64,000 nucleotides of DNA from Agaricicola taiwanensis (GTDB lineage Bacteria > Pseudomonadota > Alphaproteobacteria > Rhizobiales > Methylopilaceae): NCBI RefSeq assembly GCF_014635245.1, contig NZ_BMCP01000003.1:1-64000 (forward strand), read 5' to 3'. Under the pieces are notes generated by a model. The model saw only the letters and a program-made list of their open reading frames with translations. It ran no database searches and was not told where the DNA came from. Within the stretch, counting starts at the first letter, position 1. Each line of letters opens with the position of its first letter. Of the stretch, positions 54,645 to 63,897 are shown piece after piece. A program made the translations under genes and the position numbers.

Positions 54645-56366
54645 ATGGAAATCCTCAAGCGCTTCTTCGCCTATTATACGCCCTGGAAGGGTCTGTTCGC
54701 TCTCGACTTCGGCTGCGCCGTCCTGTCGGGACTGCTGGAACTCGGCTTTCCCATGGCGGTGAAGCTCTTCGTCGACGAGCTTCTGCCGCAGCAGGACTGG
54801 ACGCTGATCCTCCTCGCCTCGCTCGGTCTTCTCGCCATCTATCTTCTGAACACCGGTTTCACCGTGGTTGTGATCTACTGGGGTCACAAGCTCGGCATCA
54901 ACATCGAAACCGAGATGCGCCGCCGCGCCTTCGACCATCTGCAGAAACTGTCCTTCAGTTTCTTCGACAATCAAAAGACGGGCCATCTGGTGGCGCGCAT
55001 CACCAAGGATCTGGAGGAGGTGGGTGAGGTCGCCCATCACGGACCGGAAGATCTCTTCATCGCCATCATGACCTTCATCGGCGCCTTCCTGCTGATGCTC
55101 ACGGTCAATGTGGAACTGGCGCTCCTGACCGGCCTGATCGTGCCGGTGACCGCCTGGCTCACCAGCCGCTACGGCACACGGATGACCAATAACTGGAGGA
55201 CGCTGTTCGGCAGGGTCGGCGCCTTCAACGCGCGCATCGAGGAGAATGTCGGCGGCATCCGCGTGGTGCAGGCCTTCGCCAACGAAGAGCACGAGCGCGC
55301 GCTGTTCGCGGCCGACAATGCCCGCTATCGGGAGACGAAGCTGACGGCCTACCGGATCATGGCTGCCTCGACGTCCATGAGCTATTTCGGCATGCGCTTC
55401 ACCCAGGTGATCGTCATGCTGGCAGGCACCTTCTATGTGATCCGGGGCGATCTCTCCTACGGCGGCTTTGTCTCGTTCCTTCTCCTGGTCACCGTGTTCT
55501 TCCGCCCGATCGAGAAGATCAACGCGGTGCTCGAGGTCTATCCCAAAGGTATCGCCGGCTTCCGGCGCTATCTGGACCTGTTGGAGACGCAGCCAGACAT
55601 TGCCGACCTGCCGCATGCCAAAGCGGTTCCGCAGCTCGAAGGTAATATCCGCTTTGAAGGCGTCACCTTCGGCTATGGCAATGGCCGGGAGGTGCTGCGC
55701 GACATCGATCTTGAGATCGCTGCCGGCGAGACCGTCGCTTTCGTCGGGCCATCGGGTGCCGGCAAGACCACGATCTGCTCGCTGCTGCCGCGCTTCTATG
55801 AGCCTTCCGCAGGCCGCATCACCATTGATGGCATGGACATACGCGATATGACGCTGGCCTCGCTCCGCAGCCAGATCGGCATCGTGCAGCAGGACGTCTT
55901 CCTCTTCGCGGGCACCATCCGCGAGAACATCGCCTATGGTCGGCTTGGTGCCGGTGAAGACGAGATCCTGGAAGCTGCACGCCGGGCGCAACTGGATCAG
56001 GTGATCGGACTGCTGCCCGATGGGATCGACACCGTCATCGGCGAGCGCGGCGTGAAACTGTCGGGCGGGCAGAAGCAGCGGCTCGCCATCGCCCGCATGT
56101 TCCTCAAGAACCCGCCGATCCTGATCCTTGATGAGGCGACCTCGGCGCTGGATACCGAGACCGAGAAGGCGATCCAGAAAGCCCTGACGGAACTCTCGCT
56201 GGGGCGCACAACGCTCGTCATCGCCCATCGCCTCGCCACCATTCGCAATGCCGACCGCATCGTGGTGGTGAGCGACGCCGGCGTGGTGGAGCAGGGACAT
56301 CACAGCGATCTGGTGGCGCGCGATGGCACCTACCGCCGTCTGCACGACGCGCAGTTCGCGTCATAG
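54645..56366 (+). CDS. ABC exporter with fused membrane and ATPase domains
   Basis: A 573-residue half-transporter: six-helix type 1 exporter domain (about 1-320) and ATPase (about 335-573) with Walker A GPSGAGKTT, signature LSGGQKQRLAIARM and Walker B ILILDEATSALD. It should act as a homodimer. Its place between the siderophore receptor and the importer genes makes it a candidate petrobactin exporter, a role filled by a different (MFS) protein in Bacillus anthracis. ATG 54645 is preferred; in-frame GTGs lie at 54636 and 54639. Confidence 0.85.
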   Translation: MEILKRFFAYYTPWKGLFALDFGCAVLSGLLELGFPMAVKLFVDELLPQQDWTLILLASLGLLAIYLLNTGFTVVVIYWGHKLGINIETEMRRRAFDHLQKLSFSFFDNQKTGHLVARITKDLEEVGEVAHHGPEDLFIAIMTFIGAFLLMLTVNVELALLTGLIVPVTAWLTSRYGTRMTNNWRTLFGRVGAFNARIEENVGGIRVVQAFANEEHERALFAADNARYRETKLTAYRIMAASTSMSYFGMRFTQVIVMLAGTFYVIRGDLSYGGFVSFLLLVTVFFRPIEKINAVLEVYPKGIAGFRRYLDLLETQPDIADLPHAKAVPQLEGNIRFEGVTFGYGNGREVLRDIDLEIAAGETVAFVGPSGAGKTTICSLLPRFYEPSAGRITIDGMDIRDMTLASLRSQIGIVQQDVFLFAGTIRENIAYGRLGAGEDEILEAARRAQLDQVIGLLPDGIDTVIGERGVKLSGGQKQRLAIARMFLKNPPILILDEATSALDTETEKAIQKALTELSLGRTTLVIAHRLATIRNADRIVVVSDAGVVEQGHHSDLVARDGTYRRLHDAQFAS

Positions 56367-56381
56367 CCCAAGGAGGATCTC

Positions 56382-56681
56382 ATGAGCTCGACCACGGCTG
56401 CCGTGCCGACCGAACATGCGGAGCGCTATCTGCAGCAGCTTTGCAAGCACTGGGCCCATAAGCTGCAGGTTGAGGTGAACGATAACCGCGCTCGGATCGT
56501 GATGCCGTCGGGCGCCATCACCTCGCTCGATGCCGGCACCGATGCCCTCGATGTGCGGATCGACGCAGCCGATGCCGAGATGCTCGCGATCACCAAGGAT
56601 GTGGTCGTGCGGCATCTTGATCGCTTCGCCTTTCGCGAGGCGCCGCTGGCCTTTCACTGGACCGACGATACGCTTGCCTGA
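56382..56681 (+). CDS. DUF2218 domain protein
   Basis: A 99-residue protein matching DUF2218 (ERYLQQLCKHWAHKLQVEVNDNRARIVMPSG, later VVRHLDRFAFREAPLAFHW). It begins 15 bases after the exporter stop with an AAGGAGG ribosome site, so it is co-expressed. Members of this family often sit beside siderophore uptake genes; the biochemical role is unknown. Confidence 0.85.
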   Translation: MSSTTAAVPTEHAERYLQQLCKHWAHKLQVEVNDNRARIVMPSGAITSLDAGTDALDVRIDAADAEMLAITKDVVVRHLDRFAFREAPLAFHWTDDTLA

Positions 56682-56773
56682 GCGCTGCTACCGACGGCAA
56701 GCTTCACGCCTGCGTTATTGTGTTGATTTTTCGGCGCGCATTTGTCAGATGCAGTAATTCTGGAATTTGCCAG

Positions 56774-56790
56774 TTTAGAACCATTCCTGA
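56774..56790. promoter_or_regulatory. Irr/ICE-like site upstream of the siderophore importer
   Basis: TTTAGAA-CCA-TTCCTGA: full left arm and four of seven right-arm positions of TTTAGAA-N3-TTCTAAA. It lies about 130 bases before the binding-protein start, in the only sizeable gap of the uptake half of the locus. Confidence 0.4.
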
Positions 56791-56917
56791 CTGATCTTTT
56801 TCCAGGATTGCCAACAGCCGATAGCCTTCATGATGAGAAAGTCATCTGCGATGACTTGCTTTACTGGGGCTGCTCCATGGCCAGTTTCTGGCCGGCAATC
56901 AACAAAGGCGTCCAACA

Positions 56918-57862
56918 ATGCAAACCGGACTTGTCAGAAGCAGACTTCACGCGCTCGCTGCTGCTGCGATCATTGCTTCCGCGGCTCTGTTTACTCCTGC
57001 TCAGGCGGCCGAGATTGCCGTCAAGCACGCGCAGGGCGAGACCACGCTTCCCGACAGGCCGGTGAAGGTCGTCACCTTCGATTACGCGACGCTTGAAACG
57101 CTTGACGCCATCGGCGTGGAGGTTGCGGGCGTGCCCGGCTCGAACACGCCGGGGAGCCTCGCCAAATATGCCGACGCGAAATATGCCAAGGTCGGCACGA
57201 TCTTTGAGCCGGACTATGAAGCCGTCAACGCGGCGGAGCCCGATCTCATCATCGTTGCCGGGCGTTCCGCCAACAAATATCCCCAGCTTGCCAAGATCGC
57301 CCCCACCATCGATCTGTCGGTTGATCCGATGAACTTCGTGGCCAGCGCGCGGACCAATGCCGAGACGCTCGGCCGGATCTTTGGCAAGGAAGCAGAGGTG
57401 GCCAAGGTCCTGAGCGACATGGATGCGGCCATATCCGCCGTGAAGGCTGGCGCTCCCTCTCTCGGCAAGGGGCTAATCCTCATGACCAACGGCGGCAAGG
57501 TCATCGCTTTCGGTCCCGGTTCACGCTTCGGCTGGTTGCACGACGATCTCGGCATCGCGCCGGTGACGCAGGAGATCAAGACCAAGGGCACCCATGGACA
57601 GGCGGTGTCCTTCGAGTTCATCCAGCAGCAGAACCCTGACGTGATCCTGGTGCTCGACCGCGATCGTGCCATTAGCCGGCCGGAGGGCGGAAACGCCTCC
57701 AAGACGCTGGACAATGAACTTGTTGCCACGACCTCGGCCGCCAAGAAGGAACAGATCGCCTATCTCGATCCTGTTCGCCTCTACATCGTCGGCGGCAGCC
57801 CCGTTTCGATCACGGCGATCGCCAACCAGATCAACACGCTGATCAAGGAAAAGAAGTCCTGA
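56918..57862 (+). CDS. Catechol siderophore ABC transporter binding protein (YclQ/FatB/CeuE type)
   Basis: A 314-residue class III periplasmic binding protein with a signal peptide ending PAQAAE (about residue 30). The family pattern PVKVVTFDYATLETLDAIGVEVAGVPGS, KVGTIFEPDYEAVNAAEPDLIIVAGRSANKYPQLAKIAPTIDL and SRFGWLHDDLGI is that of YclQ, FatB, FpuA and CeuE, which bind petrobactin and related catecholates. ATG 56918 gives a clean signal peptide. Its downstream neighbours supply permeases and ATPase, with a hairpin between. Confidence 0.9.
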   Translation: MQTGLVRSRLHALAAAAIIASAALFTPAQAAEIAVKHAQGETTLPDRPVKVVTFDYATLETLDAIGVEVAGVPGSNTPGSLAKYADAKYAKVGTIFEPDYEAVNAAEPDLIIVAGRSANKYPQLAKIAPTIDLSVDPMNFVASARTNAETLGRIFGKEAEVAKVLSDMDAAISAVKAGAPSLGKGLILMTNGGKVIAFGPGSRFGWLHDDLGIAPVTQEIKTKGTHGQAVSFEFIQQQNPDVILVLDRDRAISRPEGGNASKTLDNELVATTSAAKKEQIAYLDPVRLYIVGGSPVSITAIANQINTLIKEKKS

Positions 57863-57889
57863 TCCCCTGATCAGGCATCTGACAGAAGA

Positions 57890-57918
57890 CCTCATCCTGG
57901 CGCCGTTCCGGGATGAGG
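57890..57918 (+). terminator. Intercistronic hairpin after the binding-protein gene
   Basis: Arms CCTCATCCTGG (57890-57900) and CCGGGATGAGG (57908-57918), 11 bp with one wobble pair and a seven-base loop. No T-run follows. It probably stabilises the upstream message and lowers permease expression relative to the binding protein. Confidence 0.5.
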
Positions 57919-57981
57919 CCCCGCCCGTTCCGCTCGCATGATGATACATCCGGGCTCGTCGTCCTGCCCCGCGATAGCCTT

Positions 57982-58944
57982 ATGATCCGCCTCTCGCTCT
58001 CTCTCGTCGCTGTAGCTGCCTTGGCTCTGATCAGCTTGTTTGTCGGCGTCGGTGACGTCTCGCTCGGTGGGCTTTTTGGCGCGGATGCTCGTGCGGGGGA
58101 CCTGCAGCTTCTGCTGGCGAGCCGCATCCCACGCACGGTGGCTCTCATCCTGGCCGGGATGAGCATGGCCGCCGCTGGCATGATCATGCAGATGCTGGCG
58201 CGCAATCGCTTCGTGGAGCCCTCAACGGCCGGCACCACGGAATCCGCCACACTGGGCATCCTGGCGGTGACATTGTTCGCGCCAGATATGCCGGTTCTCG
58301 GCCGCATGATCATCGCCAGCCTCTTTGCCATGGCCGGTACAGCGCTCTTCCTGCGGATCCTGACGCAGATTCCGCTGCGGTCGGTTCTCATGGTGCCGCT
58401 GGTAGGCTTGATGCTGGGCGGCGTCATCGACGCCTTCACCACTTTCTTCGCTTACCGCTTCGACCTGATCCAGTCGCTCAACGCCTGGACCATGGGCGAC
58501 TTCTCCGCCGTGTTGCGCGGCCGCTATGAGCTCATCTGGCTCTCCGGCGCCCTGGTGATGATCGCCTTTTTCACGGCTGACCGCTTTACAGTCGCGGGCC
58601 TCGGCGAGGACTTCACTACCAATCTCGGGCTCAACTACCGCGGGGTGCTCACCTTCGGCCTCGCTATCGTCGCCATGGTGACGGCTGTGGTGGTGACGAC
58701 GGTGGGCACCATCCCCTTCCTGGGGCTGATCGTGCCCAACATCGCCAGCATGATCGCCGGCGACAACATGCGAAAGTCACTGCCCTTCGTTGCCACCTTC
58801 GGCGCCGGCTTCCTGCTGGCCTGCGATCTCATCGGGCGCACGGTGAACTTCCCTTACGAGATCCCCATCGGAACCGTGGTCGGTGTCATCGGCAGCGCGG
58901 CCTTTCTCTGGCTCCTCCTGCGTAGGCGGACCCATCTTGCCTGA
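57982..58944 (+). CDS. Siderophore ABC transporter permease, first subunit (YclN/FatD type)
   Basis: A 320-residue FecCD-family permease with eight or more helices. Recognisable segments are SRIPRTVALILAGMSMAAAGMIMQMLARNRFVEPSTAGTTE, the GTIPFLGLIVPNIASMIAGDNMRKSLPF loop and a final LLLRRRT. ATG 57982 is preferred; the longer frame to 57913 runs into the upstream hairpin. It is followed by an overlapping second permease. Confidence 0.92.
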   Translation: MIRLSLSLVAVAALALISLFVGVGDVSLGGLFGADARAGDLQLLLASRIPRTVALILAGMSMAAAGMIMQMLARNRFVEPSTAGTTESATLGILAVTLFAPDMPVLGRMIIASLFAMAGTALFLRILTQIPLRSVLMVPLVGLMLGGVIDAFTTFFAYRFDLIQSLNAWTMGDFSAVLRGRYELIWLSGALVMIAFFTADRFTVAGLGEDFTTNLGLNYRGVLTFGLAIVAMVTAVVVTTVGTIPFLGLIVPNIASMIAGDNMRKSLPFVATFGAGFLLACDLIGRTVNFPYEIPIGTVVGVIGSAAFLWLLLRRRTHLA

Positions 58945-59898
58945 CATAAAGCGGCCTACCCCCGTCCGGCTCCTCATTGGCCTTACCGCCCTCGCCGTGC
59001 TCTGCGTCGTGCTGTTCATGACGCTGAACGCGCGGGGGCGATGGGACTTCGTGCTGCCATTCCGGGGCGCGAAGGTCGCGGCCATGATCGCGGTGGCCTA
59101 TGCCATCGCCGTGTCGACGGTCTTGTTCCAGACCGTGACCTGCAACCGAATCCTGACGCCCTCGATCATGGGTTTCGACAGTCTCTTTCTTCTGCTGCAG
59201 ACCTGCCTGGTCTTCTTCACTGGCGCCACCATCTCGTCCGATCTGTCGCCGCAGCTGCAGTTCGGGGTCAACGTCGGCCTCATGGTCGTCTTCTCCGGCC
59301 TCCTGTTCAGCTGGCTTTTCACGGGCGCCAATCGCAGCATCCACCTTCTGGTGCTGGCGGGCATCGTTTTCGGCATGATGTTCCGCAGCCTGTCATCGTT
59401 CATGGGGCGTCTGCTCGATCCAGACGCCTTCACCATCGTCACGGATGCCATGTTCGCGAGCTTCAACAGCATCGACACGACCTTGCTGGCGGCCTCGCTT
59501 GTCATCATCGGAGGATCCGCCGTTGTTGTCTGGCGGCTCACGCACCTCTGCGACGTGCTGGCGCTGGGGCGTGAAACGGCCATCAGCCTCGGCGTCAACC
59601 ATCGGCGTGCGGTGATGATGATCCTGTCGCTGGTGGCCATCTTAGTCTCGGTATCGACCGCGCTGGTGGGGCCGGTGACCTTCTTCGGCCTCATGGTCGC
59701 CAATCTCGCCTATCTCCTCGTCGGCCGGCACGAGCATCGCTTCCTTGTGCCGGTGGCGGTGCTGCTGGCCGTCATCAGCCTCGTCGGCGGCCAGTTGATC
59801 CTGGAGCGCGTCTTCGCCTTCGATAGCGCGCTCAGCATCATCATCGAATTTATCGGAGGTCTCGTGTTCATCATCCTTCTGGTTCGGGGCAGCACCCG

Positions 59899-59902
<4 letters not shown>
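58937..59902 (+). CDS. Siderophore ABC transporter permease, second subunit (YclO/FatC type)
   Basis: A 321-residue FecCD-family permease, heterodimer partner of the first. Family stretches are FQTVTCNRILTPSIMGFDSLFLLLQT and VGPVTFFGLMVANLAYLLVGRHEHRFLVP. No ATG is near the N terminus; TTG 58937 is chosen, seven bases after AGGCGGA and overlapping the first permease by eight bases. It ends with a four-base ATGA overlap with the ATPase gene. Confidence 0.9.
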
Positions 59903-60657
<755 letters not shown>

Positions 60658-60672
60658 CTTCAGGAGGTGAAC

Positions 60673-61026
60673 ATGGCCGCTGGCGTGGCGATCTATGGCA
60701 TCAAGAACTGCGACACCATGAAGAAGGCTTTCACCTGGCTGGATGATCACAGCGTGGACTATGTGTTCCACGACTACAAGAGCAAGGGCATCGAGCGCAC
60801 CGAACTGGAATCATGGATCAAGCGCGCGGGCTGGGAAACCGTGCTCAATCGCGCCGGCATGACCTTTCGCAAACTGCCCGATGAACAGAAGCAGGGCCTG
60901 ACCGAAGACAAGGCCATCGCGCTGATGTTGGCCCAACCCTCCATGATCAAACGCCCGGTGTTGGAGGCAAATGGCCAGCTGTTGATCGGTTTCAAGCCGG
61001 CGGACTACGAAGTGGTTTTCGGCTGA
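60673..61026 (+). CDS. ArsC/Spx-like (YffB) protein
   Basis: A 117-residue thioredoxin-fold protein of the ArsC/YffB branch: VAIYGIKNCDTMKKAFTWLDDHSVDYVFHDYK followed by LNRAGMTFRKLPDEQK and MLAQPSMIKRPVLEANGQLLIGF. A single active-site-like cysteine lies in NCDT. ATG 60673 follows AGGAGG (60661-60666). It lies just behind the importer ATPase and may be co-transcribed with it by chance. The reductant or substrate is unknown. Confidence 0.85.
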   Translation: MAAGVAIYGIKNCDTMKKAFTWLDDHSVDYVFHDYKSKGIERTELESWIKRAGWETVLNRAGMTFRKLPDEQKQGLTEDKAIALMLAQPSMIKRPVLEANGQLLIGFKPADYEVVFG

Positions 61027-61196
61027 TTATGCGGCCACGATTTGTTGAGCAGCATCACGGCGAGGCGAGATCATCATCTCGCTGGCGTTTGAAAAATTTG
61101 TGCTAGGTTCCGTCGACGCAACGCCGTATGCGGCCGAGGTTGACGCGTGCGGATCATTCCATCTCGCTGGCCCGCCGCCGCCTAAGATGGACTGAG

Positions 61197-61943
61197 ATGC
61201 TCAACGAGTCTTTTGCTCTCAATGCCGTGCCCCTGTCGCCGGGGCGCCGGGTCTACGCCATCGGTGACGTTCACGGGCGGCGCGATCTTCTCGCCAAGTG
61301 CCTCGATGAAATCCGCCGCGACCTGGCGGGCCATCCGTGCCAGACGCCGCACCGGGTCTTTCTCGGCGACTATATCGACCGCGGGCCTGATTCCGCCGGC
61401 GTTCTCCAGACGCTCATCGATCTCGACGATGGCATCCCGACAACCTTCCTTGCCGGAAATCACGAAGTCTACCTGACACAATTCCTTCAGGACGCGTCGG
61501 CGTTGAAGATGTGGAGCCGCGTCGGTGGGGCCACGGCGCTGGCCTCATACGGTGTCGATTTTCCGTTCCGGCTGGGGCCTGCGGAAATGGCTGAGGTACT
61601 TCGCCTTTTCACGGAGCGCCTGCCGGGTAGTCATCGGCTGTTCCTGGAGAGGCTTGACCTGAAGCTGGAGATCGAGGGCTTCACTTTCGTTCATGCCGGC
61701 ATCCGCCCCAACGTGCCGATGCACCGCCAGACGGCGGAGGATATTCTGACGATTCGCGAGCCGTTCCTGACGGAGTTGAACAGCTTCGGCACTTTCGTGG
61801 TCCATGGCCATACGCCGGTGGAGAAGCCGGAGATCTGGCCCAACCGCATGAACATCGATACCCGCGCGGTCGAAAGCGGCCTGCTGACCTGTGCCGTGAT
61901 CGAGGGCAGCGAGGTGCGATTCCTTTGGGGCCTGGCCTCATGA
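61197..61943 (+). CDS. PPP-family serine/threonine-type phosphatase
   Basis: A 248-residue metallophosphoesterase. The three PPP signature blocks are present: GDVHGRRD, GDYIDRGPDS and GNHE, followed by a FVHAGIRP and VHGHTP that complete the two-metal site. ATG 61197 is preferred; the upstream in-frame start adds an Arg-rich stretch without a ribosome site. Similar proteins lie beside exopolysaccharide genes in other alphaproteobacteria, which fits its convergent neighbour here. Confidence 0.9.
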   Translation: MLNESFALNAVPLSPGRRVYAIGDVHGRRDLLAKCLDEIRRDLAGHPCQTPHRVFLGDYIDRGPDSAGVLQTLIDLDDGIPTTFLAGNHEVYLTQFLQDASALKMWSRVGGATALASYGVDFPFRLGPAEMAEVLRLFTERLPGSHRLFLERLDLKLEIEGFTFVHAGIRPNVPMHRQTAEDILTIREPFLTELNSFGTFVVHGHTPVEKPEIWPNRMNIDTRAVESGLLTCAVIEGSEVRFLWGLAS

Positions 61944-61972
61944 AAAAAGGCGGCCTGTAAGCCGCCTTTTTT
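61943..61972. terminator. Bidirectional rho-independent terminator
   Basis: Arms AAAAAAGGCGGC (61943-61954) and GCCGCCTTTTTT (61961-61972) form a perfect 12-bp stem with loop CTGTAA. A/T runs on both sides let it stop the phosphatase transcript (plus) and the sugar transferase transcript (minus). Confidence 0.9.
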
Positions 61973-61992
61973 AAGTTCGGGGGATATTCCGC

Positions 61993-63453
61993 CTAGTAGG
62001 CGCCCTGCTTGAGGCTGCGCAGGGCAGTCAGGAAGATGATCTTGATGTCGAACATCAGGGTCCAATTGTTGATATAGGCCAGATCATATTCCACCCGACG
62101 TTCCATCAGGTCGACCGTCGGGGTCTCGCCGCGGAAGCCGCTCACCTGCGCCCAGCCGGTGATGCCGGGCTTCATGTGGTGACGGAAGGCGTAATCATGG
62201 ATGATTTCGTCATACATGGTGTCATGGGCGAGCGCATGAGGGCGCGGCCCGACCAGTGACATGTCGCCGTTGAGCACGTTGAGAAGCTGCGGCAGCTCAT
62301 CGATGCTCGATGCGCGAAGGAACTTGCCGATGCGGGTCACGCGATTGTCGCCCTTCACCGCCTGCTTCACCACCGTCCCATCGTCCATGGTGGTCATGGA
62401 ACGAAACTTGTAGATGCGGAAGACGCGGCCGCTGAAGCCGACGCGGCTCTGGCGGAAGAAGACGGGGCCGGGCGAATCCAGCTTGATGGCGATCGCCACC
62501 ATCAGGAAGAGCGGCAGCAGCGCGATCAGGCCCGCCGAGGCCAAGGCGAGGTCGAGCACGCGCTTCATCGTGCGTTCAAGACGATTCAGCGGAGCACGAT
62601 GGATCTCGACGGCGACGGTGCCGCCGATCTTGGCCATGGGCCGGCTGAGGAGATCACCATAGCGGTGATCGGCGACGAGACGAACCGGAAGCGGAATGAC
62701 CCTGAGGGCGTCGAGCAGCGGGCTGATCTTTCCGAGCTGATCCCAATCCGCGAGGATCATGACTTCCTCGATGTCGGAGTTGCGGACATGAGCGCGGATC
62801 TTTTCCAGCTCGCCGCGCCGCTCGTCGAACCTCGCGTCGTCCGACAGCTTCGGCAGTTCGAAGATGCCATCGAAATTGTAGCCGCGGCGCTGAAGGCTGC
62901 TCATGGTGTGGGAATTGCCGATGCTCGACATATCCGCGATCAGCACGGCACGCGGGCCTTTGGGTGCATGCTGGCGCAGGCTGCGCGAGAACATCAGGCG
63001 GACGCTGTGATGTACGGTCAGGATCACGCCACCGCCGAAGGCGAAGAAAGTCAGGACGTGGCCACGCGACAGCGTGTGGCCGAGCTTCATCAGGAAGACC
63101 AGGATGGTCAGCAGTGCGAAGGAGGCGCCCCAGAGCGCCAGAATATGCAGCACCACATTGCGGCGAGCGCGAATGTTCTGGATGTCGTAGCCCTTGCTGG
63201 CATGAAAGGAGGTGACGAAAGCAAGAGCGATGATCAGGCCGGCGCCGAGAAAGACGCTGGTGTTGCCATATCCGCCGATGAACATGTGGTGGTAGGCAGT
63301 GCCGGAGACGACCGACGCTGCGATGATCGCGATAAAGTCAGCGGCCGCTGAAATAGCGCCAACAGCCGCAGGAGACAGTGGAAGAGCGGTTCCTTTTTTA
63401 GACGCGGAACCGCTCGTCGTCGGGCCGAAAGTGGCCTCGCTGATGTATTCCAT
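61993..63453 (-). CDS. Undecaprenyl-phosphate sugar phosphotransferase
   Basis: A 486-residue initiating sugar transferase for exopolysaccharide synthesis, moving a sugar-1-phosphate to the lipid carrier. Residues 1-160 hold four to five transmembrane helices; a CoA-binding-like domain follows (GPRAVLIADMSSIGNS). The catalytic bacterial sugar transferase domain has KRVLDLALASAGLIALLPL, DSPGPVFFRQSRVGFSGRVFRIYKFRSM, SIDELPQLLNVLNGDMSLVGPRPH and GITGWAQVSGFRG. ATG 63453 is chosen since GAGG lies six bases upstream; a GTG at 63465 would add four residues. Confidence 0.92.
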   Translation of the reverse strand: MEYISEATFGPTTSGSASKKGTALPLSPAAVGAISAAADFIAIIAASVVSGTAYHHMFIGGYGNTSVFLGAGLIIALAFVTSFHASKGYDIQNIRARRNVVLHILALWGASFALLTILVFLMKLGHTLSRGHVLTFFAFGGGVILTVHHSVRLMFSRSLRQHAPKGPRAVLIADMSSIGNSHTMSSLQRRGYNFDGIFELPKLSDDARFDERRGELEKIRAHVRNSDIEEVMILADWDQLGKISPLLDALRVIPLPVRLVADHRYGDLLSRPMAKIGGTVAVEIHRAPLNRLERTMKRVLDLALASAGLIALLPLFLMVAIAIKLDSPGPVFFRQSRVGFSGRVFRIYKFRSMTTMDDGTVVKQAVKGDNRVTRIGKFLRASSIDELPQLLNVLNGDMSLVGPRPHALAHDTMYDEIIHDYAFRHHMKPGITGWAQVSGFRGETPTVDLMERRVEYDLAYINNWTLMFDIKIIFLTALRSLKQGAY

Positions 63454-63897
63454 GTCGGGCCTCACCCCTTAATGCGACTTCAATGCGACGTGTTGCAAAA
63501 GCGAGAAATATCGCCCCAAAGAATGATGCGGCGCAATATTTTGTCAACTATCGATAAGGCTGCAGCAATGCGTCCGAAGAATGGCAGCCATGCATGTTTT
63601 GCGGTGAATCAAATTTCTTCTTAATGGGTAACGCTCCAGATACTTCCACAATAGTGTCACAATTTTTTTTCACTGAAGCCTGTCCCGCTGGTGAGGCTGG
63701 CATAATTGCTTACGCTTCTGCCATTGTCTAGTAGGAATTAAAGCGGATTTGGACCTTATATTTGCCAAACATGGCATTTTATAGTTCGCTTCCATAGAAT
63801 CTATCCTGGTGCGTCGGGATCGGCGATAAAAATATTATTGCAGTGCAAAATTCCGATGCTATCAGTTGAATGGTCACAAAAAGAGATGAGGTAGCCC
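63454..63897. other. AT-rich divergent promoter region
   Basis: About 440 bases between the sugar transferase and the UDP-glucose dehydrogenase gene, clearly AT-richer than the genes. It must hold promoters for both polysaccharide genes. No gene or RNA is recognised. Confidence 0.55.

Noticed and set aside
54174..56345. A 723-codon minus-strand frame opposite the ABC exporter
   Set aside because: Composition is that of an antisense shadow of GC-rich coding DNA; the plus strand has all ABC motifs.
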